Source of the DNA: Aptenodytes patagonicus
Lineage: Eukaryota > Chordata > Aves > Sphenisciformes > Spheniscidae
Length of the DNA stretch: 64,000 nucleotides
Assembly: GCF_965638725.1 (NCBI RefSeq)
Contig: NC_134953.1
Location: 42,306,454-42,370,453, forward strand
Reading direction: 5' to 3'
A model generated the notes under the pieces. It did not search any database and was not told the origin of the DNA. It was given only the letters and a program-made list of their open reading frames with translations. Position 1 is the stretch's first letter; every line of letters starts with the position of its first letter. Both the position numbers and the translations under genes were made by a program. Positions 25,900 to 40,900 of the stretch are shown piece by piece.

Positions 25900-28781
25900 C
25901 AAAAACACAGAGCACACACACACATTTATTTACCTGTTACGTAAGACTACGCCAAAGGTTTCTGTTTGCGCTGCAGTGTCAGACCGGCAGGATTAGCTGC
26001 TTTACAGCCTGTGGACAATTTAAGTACGGTCTGTACCGTGCACACTGTCTACCGGTGACTGTTACGGCTGAACGGGTCCTAAAAAAATTATTTGCCTGCT
26101 AGGAACGTCTATGCCTCTTCGTGCCAGAGGATTTGACCTTTAAACCCCAATAAAGACCTGTTTCTCACACAAAACTTTGTGTTACAACTCAGAGCTCAAT
26201 ACCAGAGACTGGATCAGCCTCAGGCCACGCCTGTGAAACTATGCTTGGTTTGAGCAACTGGCCCTACAGCTGCAGGAGAGGACTTAGGCTTGCCCCCCGC
26301 TCTAAGGAGAGGCAGGATCAAATGGTGAGAAGCATGGACCAAACCGCTGGAGACGTGGAATTAAAGCAGCCACGTTCCTGCATGATAAACTGTGCCCTTC
26401 CCTAGCAAACTGCCAGGAGGGTCTGTGCTTTGACAAGGACTCCCAAAGGGGCAGCAAAAAGGGGCAAGTACAGAAAAGTCCTTGGAAAAGTGGAAATTAC
26501 ACTCCAGCTACAGGAACTGTCCTTGGGGGCAATTACAAATAACCCCTTGCATCTCTTCAAATCAGTCCCTTAAGCCTGCAGTGATACATTGTAGGCACAA
26601 GGTAAAGGCAAGATCCAGCCAGCATGCAAACAGACAGGTTTTTGGAGAAACAGGCAAAAAAGGAGATCAGAGCTCAGCTGGTGTCTAGAGGATGTCCCCA
26701 GCATCTGCAAACAGTCAAGGGTTTGTTCCTATTCCCGTGTGCTCAGTTTGACATTTAAACTCGCTTGAGGAGACACTTTACACTCACTCTATTAAAGCCA
26801 ATTAAGACAGCATTCTTCAGCTGCCTGCACTAGATCTTTACTAAGCAGGAAGCACCCTGAAAAAAGGAAGGAGACGCAGTACGAGCTTTGTTATCGCACT
26901 AGCCTGGCATTTCTCAGGTGTAAGAACTACTGAGAGGGGCTGGGAGAACTTCGGAGACAGAACAGGCACTGAAAACAAACTGAACAGCTAGAGAACTTCA
27001 GCTGGCACACGCATAATTTAAATCTCCTGAGAAACCAGCTTCCAGTAAGTAGCACTATTTGCATGTTTAATTTTAAGTCTCTCCCAGAGCTAGCACTGAC
27101 TTGCATCACTGCTTTCTGCCCTGTCACCAACGTGACTCTCTGGGATTAGCATTCCATATCCCAGACTTTTTAGCCCAGTATTTTCTGGTGTGCCTAATTT
27201 CCTACATCCTTGTGTAAGAGCAATATGCTTTTACCACAGACTTTTTTCCCCACATCAAACAGCAAAATAATTATTATTTAAAAAAACGCCCATGTTTGGT
27301 ACCCAAGGAGATTAAATTGGGTCAAACTAAGACCTACTGCACCTGGTGCATTACACAACCAGTGTGCCAGACAAAAGGACACCAGTGAGAAAGCTGTGCT
27401 TAATGGAAATTGTCATCGGCACCTGATACTGTACAATGGCTGGCTCCAGCTGTCTTTATTTTATTTTGCAGTGCATTTCATTTTACATGGTTATCTTGCT
27501 TTCCATGCTTACCTTCCCTCGGTAGCTAGCAGAGCTGTGACACAGCATACCACTCTGGGGGTTTGAACAATTCCGATTACATTACTGCACAATGCATAAT
27601 ATTGTAAGAAGAAAAAATCAAGTTATTGAAAACCTACTTGACAATAACTTTACCAAAACACTTTTGCCACTTACATTTTTAACCCTTTGCCTTTATCACT
27701 ACGTAACGTTACATGGATTTACTAAAACTGTTACCAGCAAGTACAGCAGAACATTGCTAAATCACATTTATAAACCTAAAACCCATTCTCTTCTCTTCAA
27801 TTTTGCAGATCAGAGCATGTGACAGAGCAAAATGTCACAAAACATCCCTCCACGCCTCAGAGCTATGCATATGTACTTCATGGTACAACGCCACAGTGCA
27901 GCAGTGGGTCTTCCAGAGGAGATTAAAATAGCAGCAAGCCCTCGTTACAATGCATAATAGATCAGAAAGCCACAATTTCAGAGAGCTTATAATATGTGGG
28001 GCTTTATGAAAGACCAGTTAAGATTCTACTCTAATTACTCACATCAAGGGAAAAATAAAAACAGCATTCATTTAAAAAGCCTCAAAAAGCAGAATTCATA
28101 CAAAATGAAAAGTATTCAAACATTTTTACAGTAGTTTACTACCTTTACTAAATGGCACCAGATTTCAAGTGGTCATGTGAAAGAGAAATCAGTAACATTT
28201 CAAATTTTGCCTGAAAGTTATTCTAGAAGCAGAATTTCATATTTGCTGCTAAAAGGAAGAAGTAAATGTGAATTGAGTATCGACGAATCTTTAATCTATA
28301 CATCTTCTGATTTGGTTTGATTCAGTAAGTAGAAAAGATTTTCCATACTCAAGTTATCTACAGATTATGTCTCTATGTAAAAAATGTGTGGATATATACA
28401 TTTAATACATACACACACGCTCGTACATATATACACAAACTGGTAATGGATCGTCTCCCCTCCACAGCGGTGACCCGCTGAACCCATGCACGACGTCAGA
28501 ACCTGCTTTAAGGCTACACAGTGTATCAATTATGGGACGAGACACAGGCAGTTGCTCTTGGTCTGGGCTATAATTGTTCCACTTCATGATCTATTGTTAC
28601 ACTTCTAGTTGCACATGACGGAATTTCAATAACTTAGAATTTGTTGTATAAAAACAATTTCAGAAACAGAACTCCCTTATTCAAGGAACATCCCCGCTCC
28701 CACCCCCTGACATTGTTTTTGCTAACTGATTACAGAAGTCAAACTAAATCACATCAGAAACTACAAATACACTCTTTTGTC
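25900..28781 (-). other. ATAD1: ATAD1 3' UTR
   Basis: Sequence between the ATAD1 stop codon and the inferred poly(A) site. There is no credible open frame on either strand and the plus strand is A-rich in many places. The far boundary is inferred only from the poly(A) signal, so its extent is uncertain. Confidence 0.5.
25924..25929 (-). terminator. ATAD1: poly(A) signal for ATAD1 (minus strand)
   Basis: On the - strand AATAAA is followed at once by a TG repeat (plus-strand CA run ending at 25,922), the classic GU-rich downstream element. It gives an ATAD1 3' UTR of about 2.9 kb. A second minus-strand AATAAA at 27455-27460 could give a shorter form. Confidence 0.5.
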
Positions 28782-28902
28782 TTAATCTAAACTAACGTGC
28801 ATCAAAACATTCTGCAGTGTGGCATCCTTCGATTTTCTCATCTTCTCAATTGCCCTGTGGAGATCCTGCTGCTGCACAGGCCGAATTTCATCTTCATCAT
28901 GG
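28782..28902 (-). CDS. ATAD1: ATAD1 exon 10 (C-terminus and stop)
   Basis: Encodes [20 protein letters not shown] then [19 protein letters not shown] and TAA at 28784-28782. [16 protein letters not shown] is near-identical to mammalian ATAD1; the last residues vary. Acceptor 'cttttaaag'. Confidence 0.96.
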
Positions 28903-31900
28903 CTTTAAAAGAAAGAGAGAAAGAAAAAAAGCAAGATAAGGATTCAGGTGTTGTGTAACAGCTATTCAAACAATGAGAAGTAATCATTGAAAACAGCAGT
29001 TCTGACATGGATCCAGCATTACACTGGAAACATGCCCCTGTCCATGCACGTATTACCTGCAAGTATGGGAGATAATCGGAGGAACATCACAGCAAGCGGA
29101 GTTACGTGCGTGTAAGAGTGTTACCAGCATTTAAGCCTGGTAATATAGTGCAGTAATATCACACTCTTGTTGGTTCATGCCACCTCAAGCTTGACACCTT
29201 GGAACAAATAGTCTTATTTTCATAGTCAAAATGAATAAAGGTAACTTACTTGTTGGGTTTTTTGTTGTATAGTGGCAATTTGTCAAGAAAGAGAACTTCC
29301 TGCTTTCTGTGAATCACAGCAAGGTTTTTTAAACCTCTATAAATTTGCAATTCAAATCAGAAAGTACAAACTAATAATTGGACAGTGTGTAGCACCAGGA
29401 ACATTCACAATTGCTGTTCAGCTATCATAACAGGCAGAATAAAGACACATACTTCTCTTCTTCACAGGCAGAATTAACATATTCCCTGACACAGAGGAGT
29501 GCTGCATCCCGGCACATTTCCTTCAGATCACTGCCTGAGAAGCCATCAGTCTCTTTAGCAACTTCTAGGAGATCTACATGCCTGTCCACCTGTCAAAAAC
29601 CAAAAGATCAGAGCATAAAAACTCGCAAGTAATTCACTTCATTCACCAAGGACAAGAAAAAGCTACCTCCAAGTATTTTTACCTGCCCTAAGAAGATCTT
29701 TTTCAGTCTTGACTTTTTTTGACAGCTAAAAGCAAATTATTTTATGAACTTAGTTTGAACCCTCCAAGTAGTTAATTTCATTAAATGAAACTGATGCTTC
29801 ATCTCATAAAACTCTGGAGCTGATTAAAAAAAAAAAAAAAAAGAACAGGTGACCGAAAGTGAACCATCATATTGGTGTATTGTTACTGACACAGCTCCTG
29901 TGTGGTTTTGGAAGGCTCTGGATGGCAAAAACCAGATCACAGAAATAATGACCCATTTTCCCAAATGCCCACACAAGTTCCCTGCAATGGCACTGCTTAT
30001 TTTGGTAAAAGGCTTGATCAGACCCTACGTGCATCTTTTTATCTGTAGACAATGAACACTACCCAACAGGTCTCCTTTCACAGCCACAGCCCTTTTTTAA
30101 AATACATTATTTGAAAGAGTCAATTTTGTTTTCATAAACACTTCTTTTGACCAGTAACACAGCAAGACTGGAAAAAGTTCCTGTCACATTTACGTTTTGT
30201 TGTTGCCACCTTTCAGTGCAGAATAAGAACTTCAAAAGCAGTTGTTCACTATCTCAGCAACTCAATTGTTTGTTGAGTTACTGAACAACTGCTCCTACTT
30301 TATACAGTCATGAAACGGGGAACTCTGAGGCAAAATAATGTGTCTAACTCCATGCACTGGATCAGAGGCTGAACTCATTCCAGGCAGGATGCCATATTTA
30401 TTCAGTCGGTTTACAGAACCTCTGGTAACAGCCCCTTCTCACACATTTTCCAATGCATCAGTATTTTATTTTCAAAAAAGTTAAAGCCAAACTAGTCTAA
30501 TAAAAGGCTGAACTTAAGGGGTGACTTCTTCTAAGAGGGAAACTATTCCATGGTGATGAAGACAAAGCCTCAGGTGTAATCTTTGCTGTTTCCAGCTACC
30601 CCTTCAAACCATGCACTCCCCAGGATAACCCAAGAACGCACCAACATCCACTGAGCACCCTTCCAATTCCCCACCGTCCCTCCCGCTTTTCTTGAAGGAC
30701 AAGGGTTACAGTGCTACGGTGCTGTTGGCTCAGATCTTGAGCTTGTACTTGAGCCCCAGCTCCCTGACCTACGACTCAGCACGCAGTGCTCTGGTTTGGG
30801 TCTGGAGTGAGCCATCTGGCTCCCCAGGCACGAAAATTAAGGCGAAAGTGGCAGCTGGCTTACACCAAAGTGCCTCCTACAGACACTACAGCCTGGTTGT
30901 CTTGAAGTGCTTTGCTTTAAAGCATGATCCTGCACACAAATACCGAAGCCAGTAACAGTCAGCTGTGGATATGCAATGTATTTGCTCGATGTGGGGCTGA
31001 AGGCCATCAAGATTTGAACGGAGAAGCACAGCTAGCTAAGAATAAATAGAAAATGGGCATGTTGTGTAGCAGGCATTAACAAGGATTTCCCTTGGAGCGA
31101 GAAAGAAGAAACAAGATTTTAAGACAGGCAGGGAAAACTGAGGGCATGACTACACCTGTCATGTGAAGGACGGCCAGGATGTTTGTCACCCTGACTGAAA
31201 ATAAGCTGCGCTTGAGAGATCCAATTCTTCCTCCTAAGGGATAACCAATACAGGTTGATTTTCACCATCAGCACCCCCTTCCGAAAAATGTTATTTGTGT
31301 GGCTGTGATTCACTGCCAAATGCTTGATATACTTTGCATTCTTTCAGGTCCATATTCAGGAGCTGATTTAGGTTTTTGCTGAAGGCCTTAAGGCCAAGGT
31401 TCTGCAACTCCCAGGCCCAGCTGCCAAGGCGAAGGAGCCAGAGAGTCCACTTGCGTGCAGGGGCTGGGTGGCTGCAGATATTCAGGGAGCCTGTATAAAG
31501 GTCTATTATTTGGCATACCTCCCTAACAGCTCTTGAAGAGAAATTTGAGTCTGAAATCACCACTTGCAAGAGACGTTTTAGTTTGTTTGAGATTTTCTGC
31601 AAATAGGTCAGCTCTTCCTCCACAACTCCTTTGGCATTTTGTAGCAGTTCCGTTTTCACATCTATGTCTGGTATTTTGCGAAAAAGCCAATCTATATTCT
31701 AATCCTGTACAAACACTCCAAAATGACCATTTGCAAAGCAACCTCCCCAATATCTCAGCCATTCACAATGATGAGCTGTGATTTTTAGGCCTCTTAAAAA
31801 ACGTAAGTTGGTTTTACTAAGGAATGATATTTATTAGGATAGACCTCAACCAAGAGACACTTTGCAACGTTAACCTCAAGACAATTAGTGCTGCAGACTA

Positions 31901-34900
31901 AATTTGGCAGGAACCTCTGATAACATAGGTCCCATATCCTGCCAACAGACGCTACCAGACGTGCTCACACCTACCCTTTCTCCTTATCTTGGAATGCAGA
32001 TGGCAACACGAACACCATACAATATTAGTAACAACACCTATAGTAGTTTTCCTCTAAAGGAAATATGAACTATGGATCAAAGTGCAAAAAGCAGCACTGT
32101 CAAAAAATGTCATTCCTCCTTTCTTGACTTGAGCCAATAGACTGTACAGAGTTAAAAAAAATTCAGTATCTCTTCTCCCTGCTTCATGATGTCTTGAAAT
32201 TTCTTTCACTGATCAAAGTGATTTCCAAACATGATTCACCTTCAGCATCTTTAGAAAGATAAACATATTATCTTGTTATATAACAAGAAAATGGAGACAG
32301 AGAAATTAAGTACTTTTCCTCAGAGACGGTGATTCATCACAAAATCCAAGACTGCTGCTCTGACTGAGGCTCATGCTTAAACCAGTAGGCAACTACTGCT
32401 TTAATTTAATGCCACACCTAAAACCACAAAAGATTCCTAAGTTATAATCAGAAATACCCTGGTAGATAATCTCTACTTTACTCCAAGACAGCCAATTGTA
32501 ATACGTTTTCTACAACTCCAGAGCTTGCACCCATGAAAACAGTAATGCAGCAAATTAACCATTAAAAAAAGTCTACTTACATTTTCATTTTTCAAAATCA
32601 GCTTCAAGATTGCTTCTCTTTGTTTCAGAGCCTTAAAAAAAAGAGATTATAGTTACTAGAGTACAAAAATAGACATATGTAACATCTATCTCAATTTTGG
32701 ATGGCGTGGGCGTTCAGTCACAATTCAGTGACACAAGCTGATCCCTCAAACGGGAGATGTGATACACACTAAGGAAACCTATCGGACGGCAAATCACTCA
32801 GCAAAACGAGATCTAGGGTACTCTGACTCCAGGAGCACATGAAACTAAACATTTGAGCATACGCATTTACACTAACTACAGGAAAAGGGAAAATGCACTG
32901 ACATTTAGTCTTACTTTGCCCTAAGTGAAAGCAGCTGTCTCCAAAGATTTCCCATCATCTTTAACGGAAGGCAGCCTCTCTAGATCTAGAGGATGCTTTC
33001 AATACTTTGCTAAATCAGATGAAGAGGATAAACTGTTCTGCTTAAAAAAAAAAAAAAAAAATTTAATTCTGCAGATGATGCTTGGGAAATTTTAAGCAAT
33101 ATAAATCACATACTGTGATGGAGTTACTGAAAGAAACAGTTAAGTCCTGAGCATATCCTTAATAGCAAGGTAAAACACAGGCAGCAAAGAGACTCTTCTT
33201 TGTGTCTCCCAAAACCAAACGTCCTAAATTCACCTTCATTGTTAAAAAGGAAAAAAAATACCCCATAGATACTCTGGCAGATGAACAGTTGATACTCTGT
33301 CTCAAAAAATACTTCTTCCATTTCCCTCTGCCTTGCAGATAACTTCTTATGAGTAATTTTGGGCATTTTAATCTCAAACTTAGTTATAAAATCTGCAAGG
33401 CTTTAGCTACTCTACAGTGATACTACCCGTGCACACTTCCAATCCACAGCACATAAATTATCTTGGCCCTCAATAAAAGAGTTGTAACCAATCTTGGTTG
33501 TACCGCAAAGTACCACAGACAAGAACAAGAGACAAGTGGTAAGTTAATGAGATGGCTGTAGCGGGGTAAGGAAAGTTATGTGCCTGTGCCCTAAATGACA
33601 CCTTCTGCTGTAATTCTGATCCTGGGAGAGGGAGCCAACCCCTGTAATATCCTGAGGCACTGTTACCTGTGGACAATACACCCTTCTAATGATGGTTCTT
33701 GATAGAAAGACATGATAAAGTACTAAAATACACATCCTCGCCCCTTACTAATTCAAGGAAAACCTGAAGATGAGTAAGGTGTATGAAACCCTATGAGCAG
33801 GCATTGCAGGAAAGCAGTTACTAGGTTATAAATGCTTTGTTTTGAAAAGTATCCGCCCACAAGGAGTGAAAGCCAGTTCAAACAAGATGGGTCTGGGAAC
33901 ATGACTACTCTCTTGCACAATCAGTAAGAGTTTTACTCCTCCAGTTTTGTCTCTAAGTTTCTGCAAAAAATGAATAATGAAGGGTATTTCTGTAGCCAGA
34001 AGGGAATACTGACAGCCACGACTGAACTCCTTATAATATTGATACAAAAACGTCCTGTGATATCGCTAAGTGTTCGAAGGTGACTAAAATACCTTGAAAA
34101 GGACGGCAATAGCAAAATTCATAGTAAGGGTAACCTCGTGATGGCTGGCATAATTGATAAAGACCTTAATTACTGCCTGTTTGGCATAAATCTAAGAGGA
34201 ATAAAAGTGTCTTCCATATTGCTTGCAGTGCCTGACTGTGGAAATGTCTTTTTGTGATTGTTTTCAAGTTAAAACTAAGCCCTTTACAGAGTGCAGCGTC
34301 TAAGCCACTCCATTCTTATAGATGAAGAAAATGGGTGGGAAGCTCAGAGCACATGGAGTTGTTTCAGATAAAAGATCCAAGGAATCAAGATTTCTGTGAG
34401 AAACTTCACCTTAAAAAGCAAAGTTATATACGTGCTTCTAAAAAACTAAAACCAGATCAAAATAATACAGTATTTCTTTGGAAAAAAAAAAAACCAAACC
34501 ACCAAACAACAAACCCAGACACGTGCATTTCCTGGCTGATAAGGCACCTGCCTGTAGCTCAGCCACTAGGCACACTGTTCAGGCAAACCTGGCATGACTT
34601 ACAGGTTGGTTGATGTGAAACCGGGTCGGCATTCTTCTCATGATTGCAGAGTCAAGATCCTGAGGACGGTTGGTGGCTCCCATCACTATTACCTGTATAC
34701 ACCAACAGAAAAAACTAGTCAGCCTGAAACCAGCTTTTGAAAACATCGCCGTATTGGAGTTTCAAAACGAAACATGTGACTCTTCCACACTTTATCAAGA
34801 ACATCGACATTTAAAGAAGTTACATAAGGTTTCTTGGTACTGATTTCAGCAACTGGATTTAAACAGGCAGCTTAACAGAGCATTGGTACCACAGAGTACC

Positions 34901-37900
34901 ATCTGGGTGGAGATTTTTACATTAGTCTGAAGCCTTCTGAGCCCAATTTGAAAGTTAAAACTCTAAGCAGTAACCCAAAACTTCTGCTTATAAACCTTGG
35001 CAATGTCTCTTTAGTTCCTGGTGGTCTGGAAGGAACTTGAAAGGAGACATTTTGATAAGGAATTAAAAAATGTGGCATTTTTGTGCTGTGTTGAAAAAAG
35101 AAAGGCAATCAATTCACCAGGATGACCAAACTGGCAGCTTTCGCATGCACTAAAGTGTTGTTTCTTTTTTTTTAACATTAAAAAAAGCATTAAAAGTCAG
35201 TAAGAACCTATATGCACTGGTATACTGTAACAGCAGCACATTAGATGTGTACAAGCCAAGTTCAATACGAGGAGTATTTACCTCATTTGACTGCATTCCA
35301 GTTATTAGTTTAAGAACAAATTTACTTCCCATTCACATCAGCCTTGTTTTCTCATTTGTTATTGTAAGTTATGTACATTGTAAATACCCAGTGAAAAATG
35401 TCAGGGAAATTAATCTATCAATAGAGTTTCCTGACATGCTTCTGGTCTTTTGTCTGGGGTCACTGTTCCGCAGCCAGCCCTGGCAGCTCCAGCAGCCCCT
35501 GGCCAGGCTGGGTTGCGTGTCCCGAAGCAGAGTCACCCTGCCACCTAGAGGCTTTAATTATACGGTGGCAAATTGCTATGCACAGAAAAAGCCAAAAGGG
35601 GTTTTTTTCACCAGGGCTCCGGCAGTCTTCACCTTCTAGAAAGCGTTATGCATGCAAGCGCTTTGTGCTTGCCGGCGTGCCAAACATAAGCTAATGTTTG
35701 GCTGAGCTGCCTCTTGCAAAGAGGCATCACTGTACCCATGCTGTGCTTCCCCAGGGTCTGCATCAGGGCCCAGTGTTGGAGCTGAAGTGTTGCTCCCTCT
35801 GTGCCACCGGAGCTAAGGAGCCTTCCCAAAATGGGCTTCATCTGCAGGTTCTGCGAACTTGAGACCCCCACCCAGGGCGCAAATGCAGCCGTACGGGGCT
35901 TCCAGACTTGAACTGTCCCTTCAAGTGGCACAGCTCTGTTTTCCAGGCACTGTGCCCCAAGTTTCTGCCGGACTCAAGACTATATCCTTAGCAGGTTTAG
36001 CCCAAAGCTGAACAAGTTTTTCAGGTGCAATCAACACAGGAACAAATAACATTCATCACAACACTTACTTACAATTTCCTCCTAGCATTTGGAATTTTTG
36101 TTACCATAACAAAAGCCACATTTAATCCTTATTCAAAGGAAATTTGTTTGGCAAGAATCAGAAAAGCGACCCAAAGCTCCCAAGTAAACATTTGTAATTA
36201 ACAAAAGAGCCCAGCAAGCTGGCTGTCAAAAACCGAGACAATGTAAACGTCAAAACCATCGCTTAAAGAACACTTCCTGAATTGCAATGACATCTCAGGG
36301 AGGAGCCTGAAATATGGTATTGAAACAAAACACTCCTGCTGAAAAACTCCCTGGAAACCTGAATCAACCCCTGCGGTGTCTCCAGCCAATTGTTTGCATT
36401 GCATTTTACTGTGGTGGCTCCCTACCCTGCAGAGGCATACGAGTAAAGGACAAGAGTGACTTGTTCAGGCTCTGCATGCTGAACTCGAGAGATGGGTAGG
36501 ACCACATATTGTCTTACTGCAGGGAATGAACAATTTGATTTGCTCCAAGAAGTTGTCAGTTTATTGGGAAAAAAGATAATAGATTCAAACACTGGAAGAA
36601 ATATGTGCTTGCAAGATCATACTAGCTTCCAGTTAAGTGTTCACACCATTGGCCTCTTATTAACGGTAAGCAAACACTCTGGTTTAAAGCTCCTCAGTAT
36701 ATATATTCACTGTGTTCTGATCAGTTTTTAAAAAAATCAACTGAAAAAAATCTTTAACACAAGCTTGAGAGAGGAGGAAAAGCAGATTTTACAAAGAATG
36801 AACTAATGGAGGTCAGAGCATCGGAACCCCATTCACAGAAAAATACAGATTTAAAAGGCTGAAAATTTTAAAATTGGAGAATAAACATCCTTTTTAAAGG
36901 CCTTAAAAAGATTGCTCCAGGTGACAGTTCAGAAACATACCAAGCTGGCTTTCAAGCATACCAAGCAACATTCAAGTCATTTATTTCATAAATGTTTTTT
37001 GTTTGTTTGTTTGTTTTTACAGCACCAGCAGCTTTTGTATTTTTTTTTCCTCTCCAAAATACAATACTACTGTTGAGATTATGGGAGGGGGACGGAAGCA
37101 TACAGGAATAACAGGATGGAAGCACGGCTCCATTTAATAGAATTTGTCTTTTGATAACATCAACTTCTCCACCCTTTCAGATTAACTCCAGAGTCTAGTG
37201 CTTGTCTAATGCTCTTCTGGAAACAAACCAACCAACCTGCAACTGGGATGAATACTCAGATCTTTCAACACTTTTCCTGAAATCAAAGATTCACTTTACC
37301 AGAAGAAAATATTGTTGACAAAATGTTTTTCAAAACAGTTTAAAAATTTCCAATTTTGGCAGCTCAAACTATACAGCTATATTATTGAGACCTAAGACAA
37401 TTCTGAAAGTTAACACCTCTTAATTAAAACCAAAATACCTACAAAAACAGTCTTCTCAAGAAGAAAAATGATCTATTAATATAACTCATCTCATTCCCAT
37501 AATATACTGGTAATCACTAACACTGACAGGTAAAGAAACTCTTTTGGCAGTTATCACTACATGCAATCTGCTACTCTTCCCAAATGGCTCAATGCACAAT
37601 AACCAAGAGGGAAGAATCACATTACTTTTCTTGTCATCCTTTGTACTTACTTGACAGTTATAATCGGTGTCCAGTCCATCCCACAGACTCATGAACTGAG
37701 CTTTCATCATAGCTGTAGCTTCATGGTCAGAACTCGATCGACTTCGTAAGAAGGAATCTGTATTAAAGGATTCAGTAAAGCAGTTTACTTTCAATCCTGC
37801 CACAGAACTATACTGTTTGATTTCTCATGTGCAGACTTGTGCTATTCTCTCTCTTATAAATACTTTTCTTAATAAACATTGTCAACAAATGAAAAATATT

Positions 37901-40900
37901 TCTTATGATGAAGAACAGGAAAGTGGAATCTCACCATATTTTTAAGCACATCTTAAATTACATTACATGAGTATGTACCTATCACATGAGATTGTCCCAA
38001 ATCTTGTGCTCCAAATTTTCACTTTCCTGAATTCATGGAAAGTGTAACTTTCACCTAAATTTCTCATGCACCTAATTTTCTCAAGCATTCAGAGTCTGGC
38101 AAGCTAGAAGACACCAAAGCACAGGAGAACAGCAAGCTACAGGACTAACGTAAAGTAGGCTATACACTTTGTTAAGCAGAGCTCTAACTCTGCTAGTGGT
38201 TGCCTAAAGAACTTCCAGCAGCTAGAAAAACACCACGTTTTTCACACCTATATAAAAGGATAAAAAGTATCTTAAGAACATAGCCCCTTCATAAACCTAA
38301 ACCGTGGAAAGGGTAAAAGCTTCGTCAGGCTCTGTTTCTGCAAACTGTACAACTCACTCTAAGAAGCGCCAGTGCTATGAGACAACGAGCAATTTTAACT
38401 GAACTGCTCAAGTTCACAGGGACTTAAACAATAATGTGACAAGTCCAAATGCACTAACAATTGGCACCTTGACTGTCTTCCTAGCTGAACTTCCCCTCCT
38501 ACTTCTTCAACCTTATTAGACTATCATTCCTGAGCTCTCCAAAACCCGTATTTTATTTTCCGTTATGTGCCCTCATGGCAGAAGTGTTGAAGTGTATTTG
38601 GTGATTGGTTTCCTGAATAAGTAGTTCCCCTGACAGAAGAAAAGCTTTCCTCATGAACCACCTTGGCCCAACCGAAAATAAGCAGCAACTTGTTCTACTT
38701 GTAATTTCCTCCACTAACAAGACGAAGAAATACACTGGTTTTCCTAATTTGACACCATTACTTTACAATACTATTTATATTACTAAACCTTGTTCCATTA
38801 TCACTCTTTTTAAGGAAAAGATGACAGTAGATCAATACACCCATCAACTTGAACCTACAGTTTAATATCACTCTGCTATAGTTACTTTCAAAAAAAAGAT
38901 AGATTTTTACCTATTTCGTCAATAAAAATGATGGACGGTTGGAGCTTTATAGCAAGGGAGAAGACAGCAGCAGCCAGTTTTTGAGACTCTCCATACCATT
39001 TGTCCGTCAGTGTTGAAGGCTGGAGATTAATAAATCGACAACCTGCTTCTTTTGCTGTAGCTTTGGCGATCAGCGTTTTGCCACAACCAGGAGGGCCATA
39101 GAGAAGTACTCCTGAAAAAGTAACGGTGTTAATGCTCTCTGGTCACTGTACAGAAAACATGCTGTGGCATGACAAACCTGATAGTGTCCAGCCTTGTATT
39201 TTATCCAAGTTTTAAAAGATAAGAAACCCGTGTTCCATCAAATCAGAGTTATTTAAGATACACTTATTATAAAATTAAAGCTAAGAATACCTAAAAACAG
39301 ATATGGTGAAATTGAAGGGATAGATTTGCCTGAAAGATGACTGTTTTACTACTGTGACTATAAAGGTTACATAAAACTGGAACCCTATTTATTTCCTGTA
39401 AGCATTTGACAGGCCTTGTTTATAGCCAGTTTCAGCCTTGCTAATAAAAGTTAGCACAGAGGGGGGAGGGAGGGGGAAGGAGCCCACAAACATTTTTAAA
39501 CAAATTACCCACAATTAAATATGACATCTCATATTATTTTTAAACTTGTCATAGTGAAAGAATTCACAGTAGTGTTTTTCTAACATAGCTGTAAAGAAAA
39601 CAAACTAAACAAAAAAAATTAAGTCAAACAATCCTGAAACACAGAGAATTACTAGGTTTTTTTTCTGTTTATGTGACTGACAACCACAAACATAATTACT
39701 CTGAAGCAACGACTTCCTATCAACACACAGTGCAAGCCACTAATAAAACTGGGGAGCTTGCCCTATATGGAAAGTCTACTTTAAAAAGATAAATAAAAAA
39801 TATTTTTTTCTTTCAGCTTATTAGATCATGACATTAAAGTAATTTTCCAGACAATTTCAATTTGTGACTTAAACAGAAAGTAGCCTGGAAAAACTAAACC
39901 AGTTACAAAAGCGCTTCATTTTCCATCACTTAGAACACAAAACTGAGATGGTCACAGACACTGGCAGTAATTAATAGTTTTCAGAGAATTTTCAGAAGAC
40001 AATATTCCAGGGATCAGAGCAGTAAAGATAAACTTTGGCATTTTGCGCAATATTTTAGGTACAAATTCTGCTTGTTTGCAGTAACATACAGCAAATATGG
40101 CTGTAAGTATTCCAGCAGAGAGAGTCCGACTTCTGTTTTAATGCTGGAAAGTTAATTTGTCACCCACCGGTTTCCTTACTGCCTCGATACTGTGCAACTC
40201 AACTCCAGAGAAAATCAAGGGATCTCCAGAATAAAAATGGGATCTGTCTCTTTGAATAACTGGAATTTCTAGGACTAGAACAGAGAGATGTCTGCAAGAT
40301 TAGCTTACATTGAAGTCTCATGTTTATGACTTATGTTTCTTTGACACCGTAAAAATATTAACCAAGTGTACAAAGCTGTACAGCAGAGTTATAGCTCACA
40401 TCTGCCAAAGGACAAGATGGGGTATAAGAAGAAAAAAATCGACAATTTAGGCAGATAAAAATGTAGGCTACATAGATTAGTGCACCAAAATGTAACATCA
40501 GTAACTGAGAAGCAATTATCGCTTCATTATTAAGATGAAACTTATTCACTAGAACTTGATTTCATGGCAAGAGAAGAGGAAAAACCTGAGGGTTTTCCCT
40601 GGCATCAGTCCTAATGGTTGCACTTTGGAGTGGCAACCCACTTCCTCTTTCCTTTCTGGATAACTGTAACCTTTTCTTTTTTTTTTTTTATTTTATTTTT
40701 TTTTTTTAATACCAACACATAAATCCGTAACATTTCCTTCCTACCTTTTGGTGGCTGTAAGAGCCTGGAATTCTCAAACAAATATTTCTTCTTGATGGGC
40801 AAAATGACAGTGTCTTTCAAATCTGTAATAACATCATCTAAGCCTGCAATATCACTCCAGGTTACCTAATACGGAAAAACAGTATTAGAAATGATCACCA

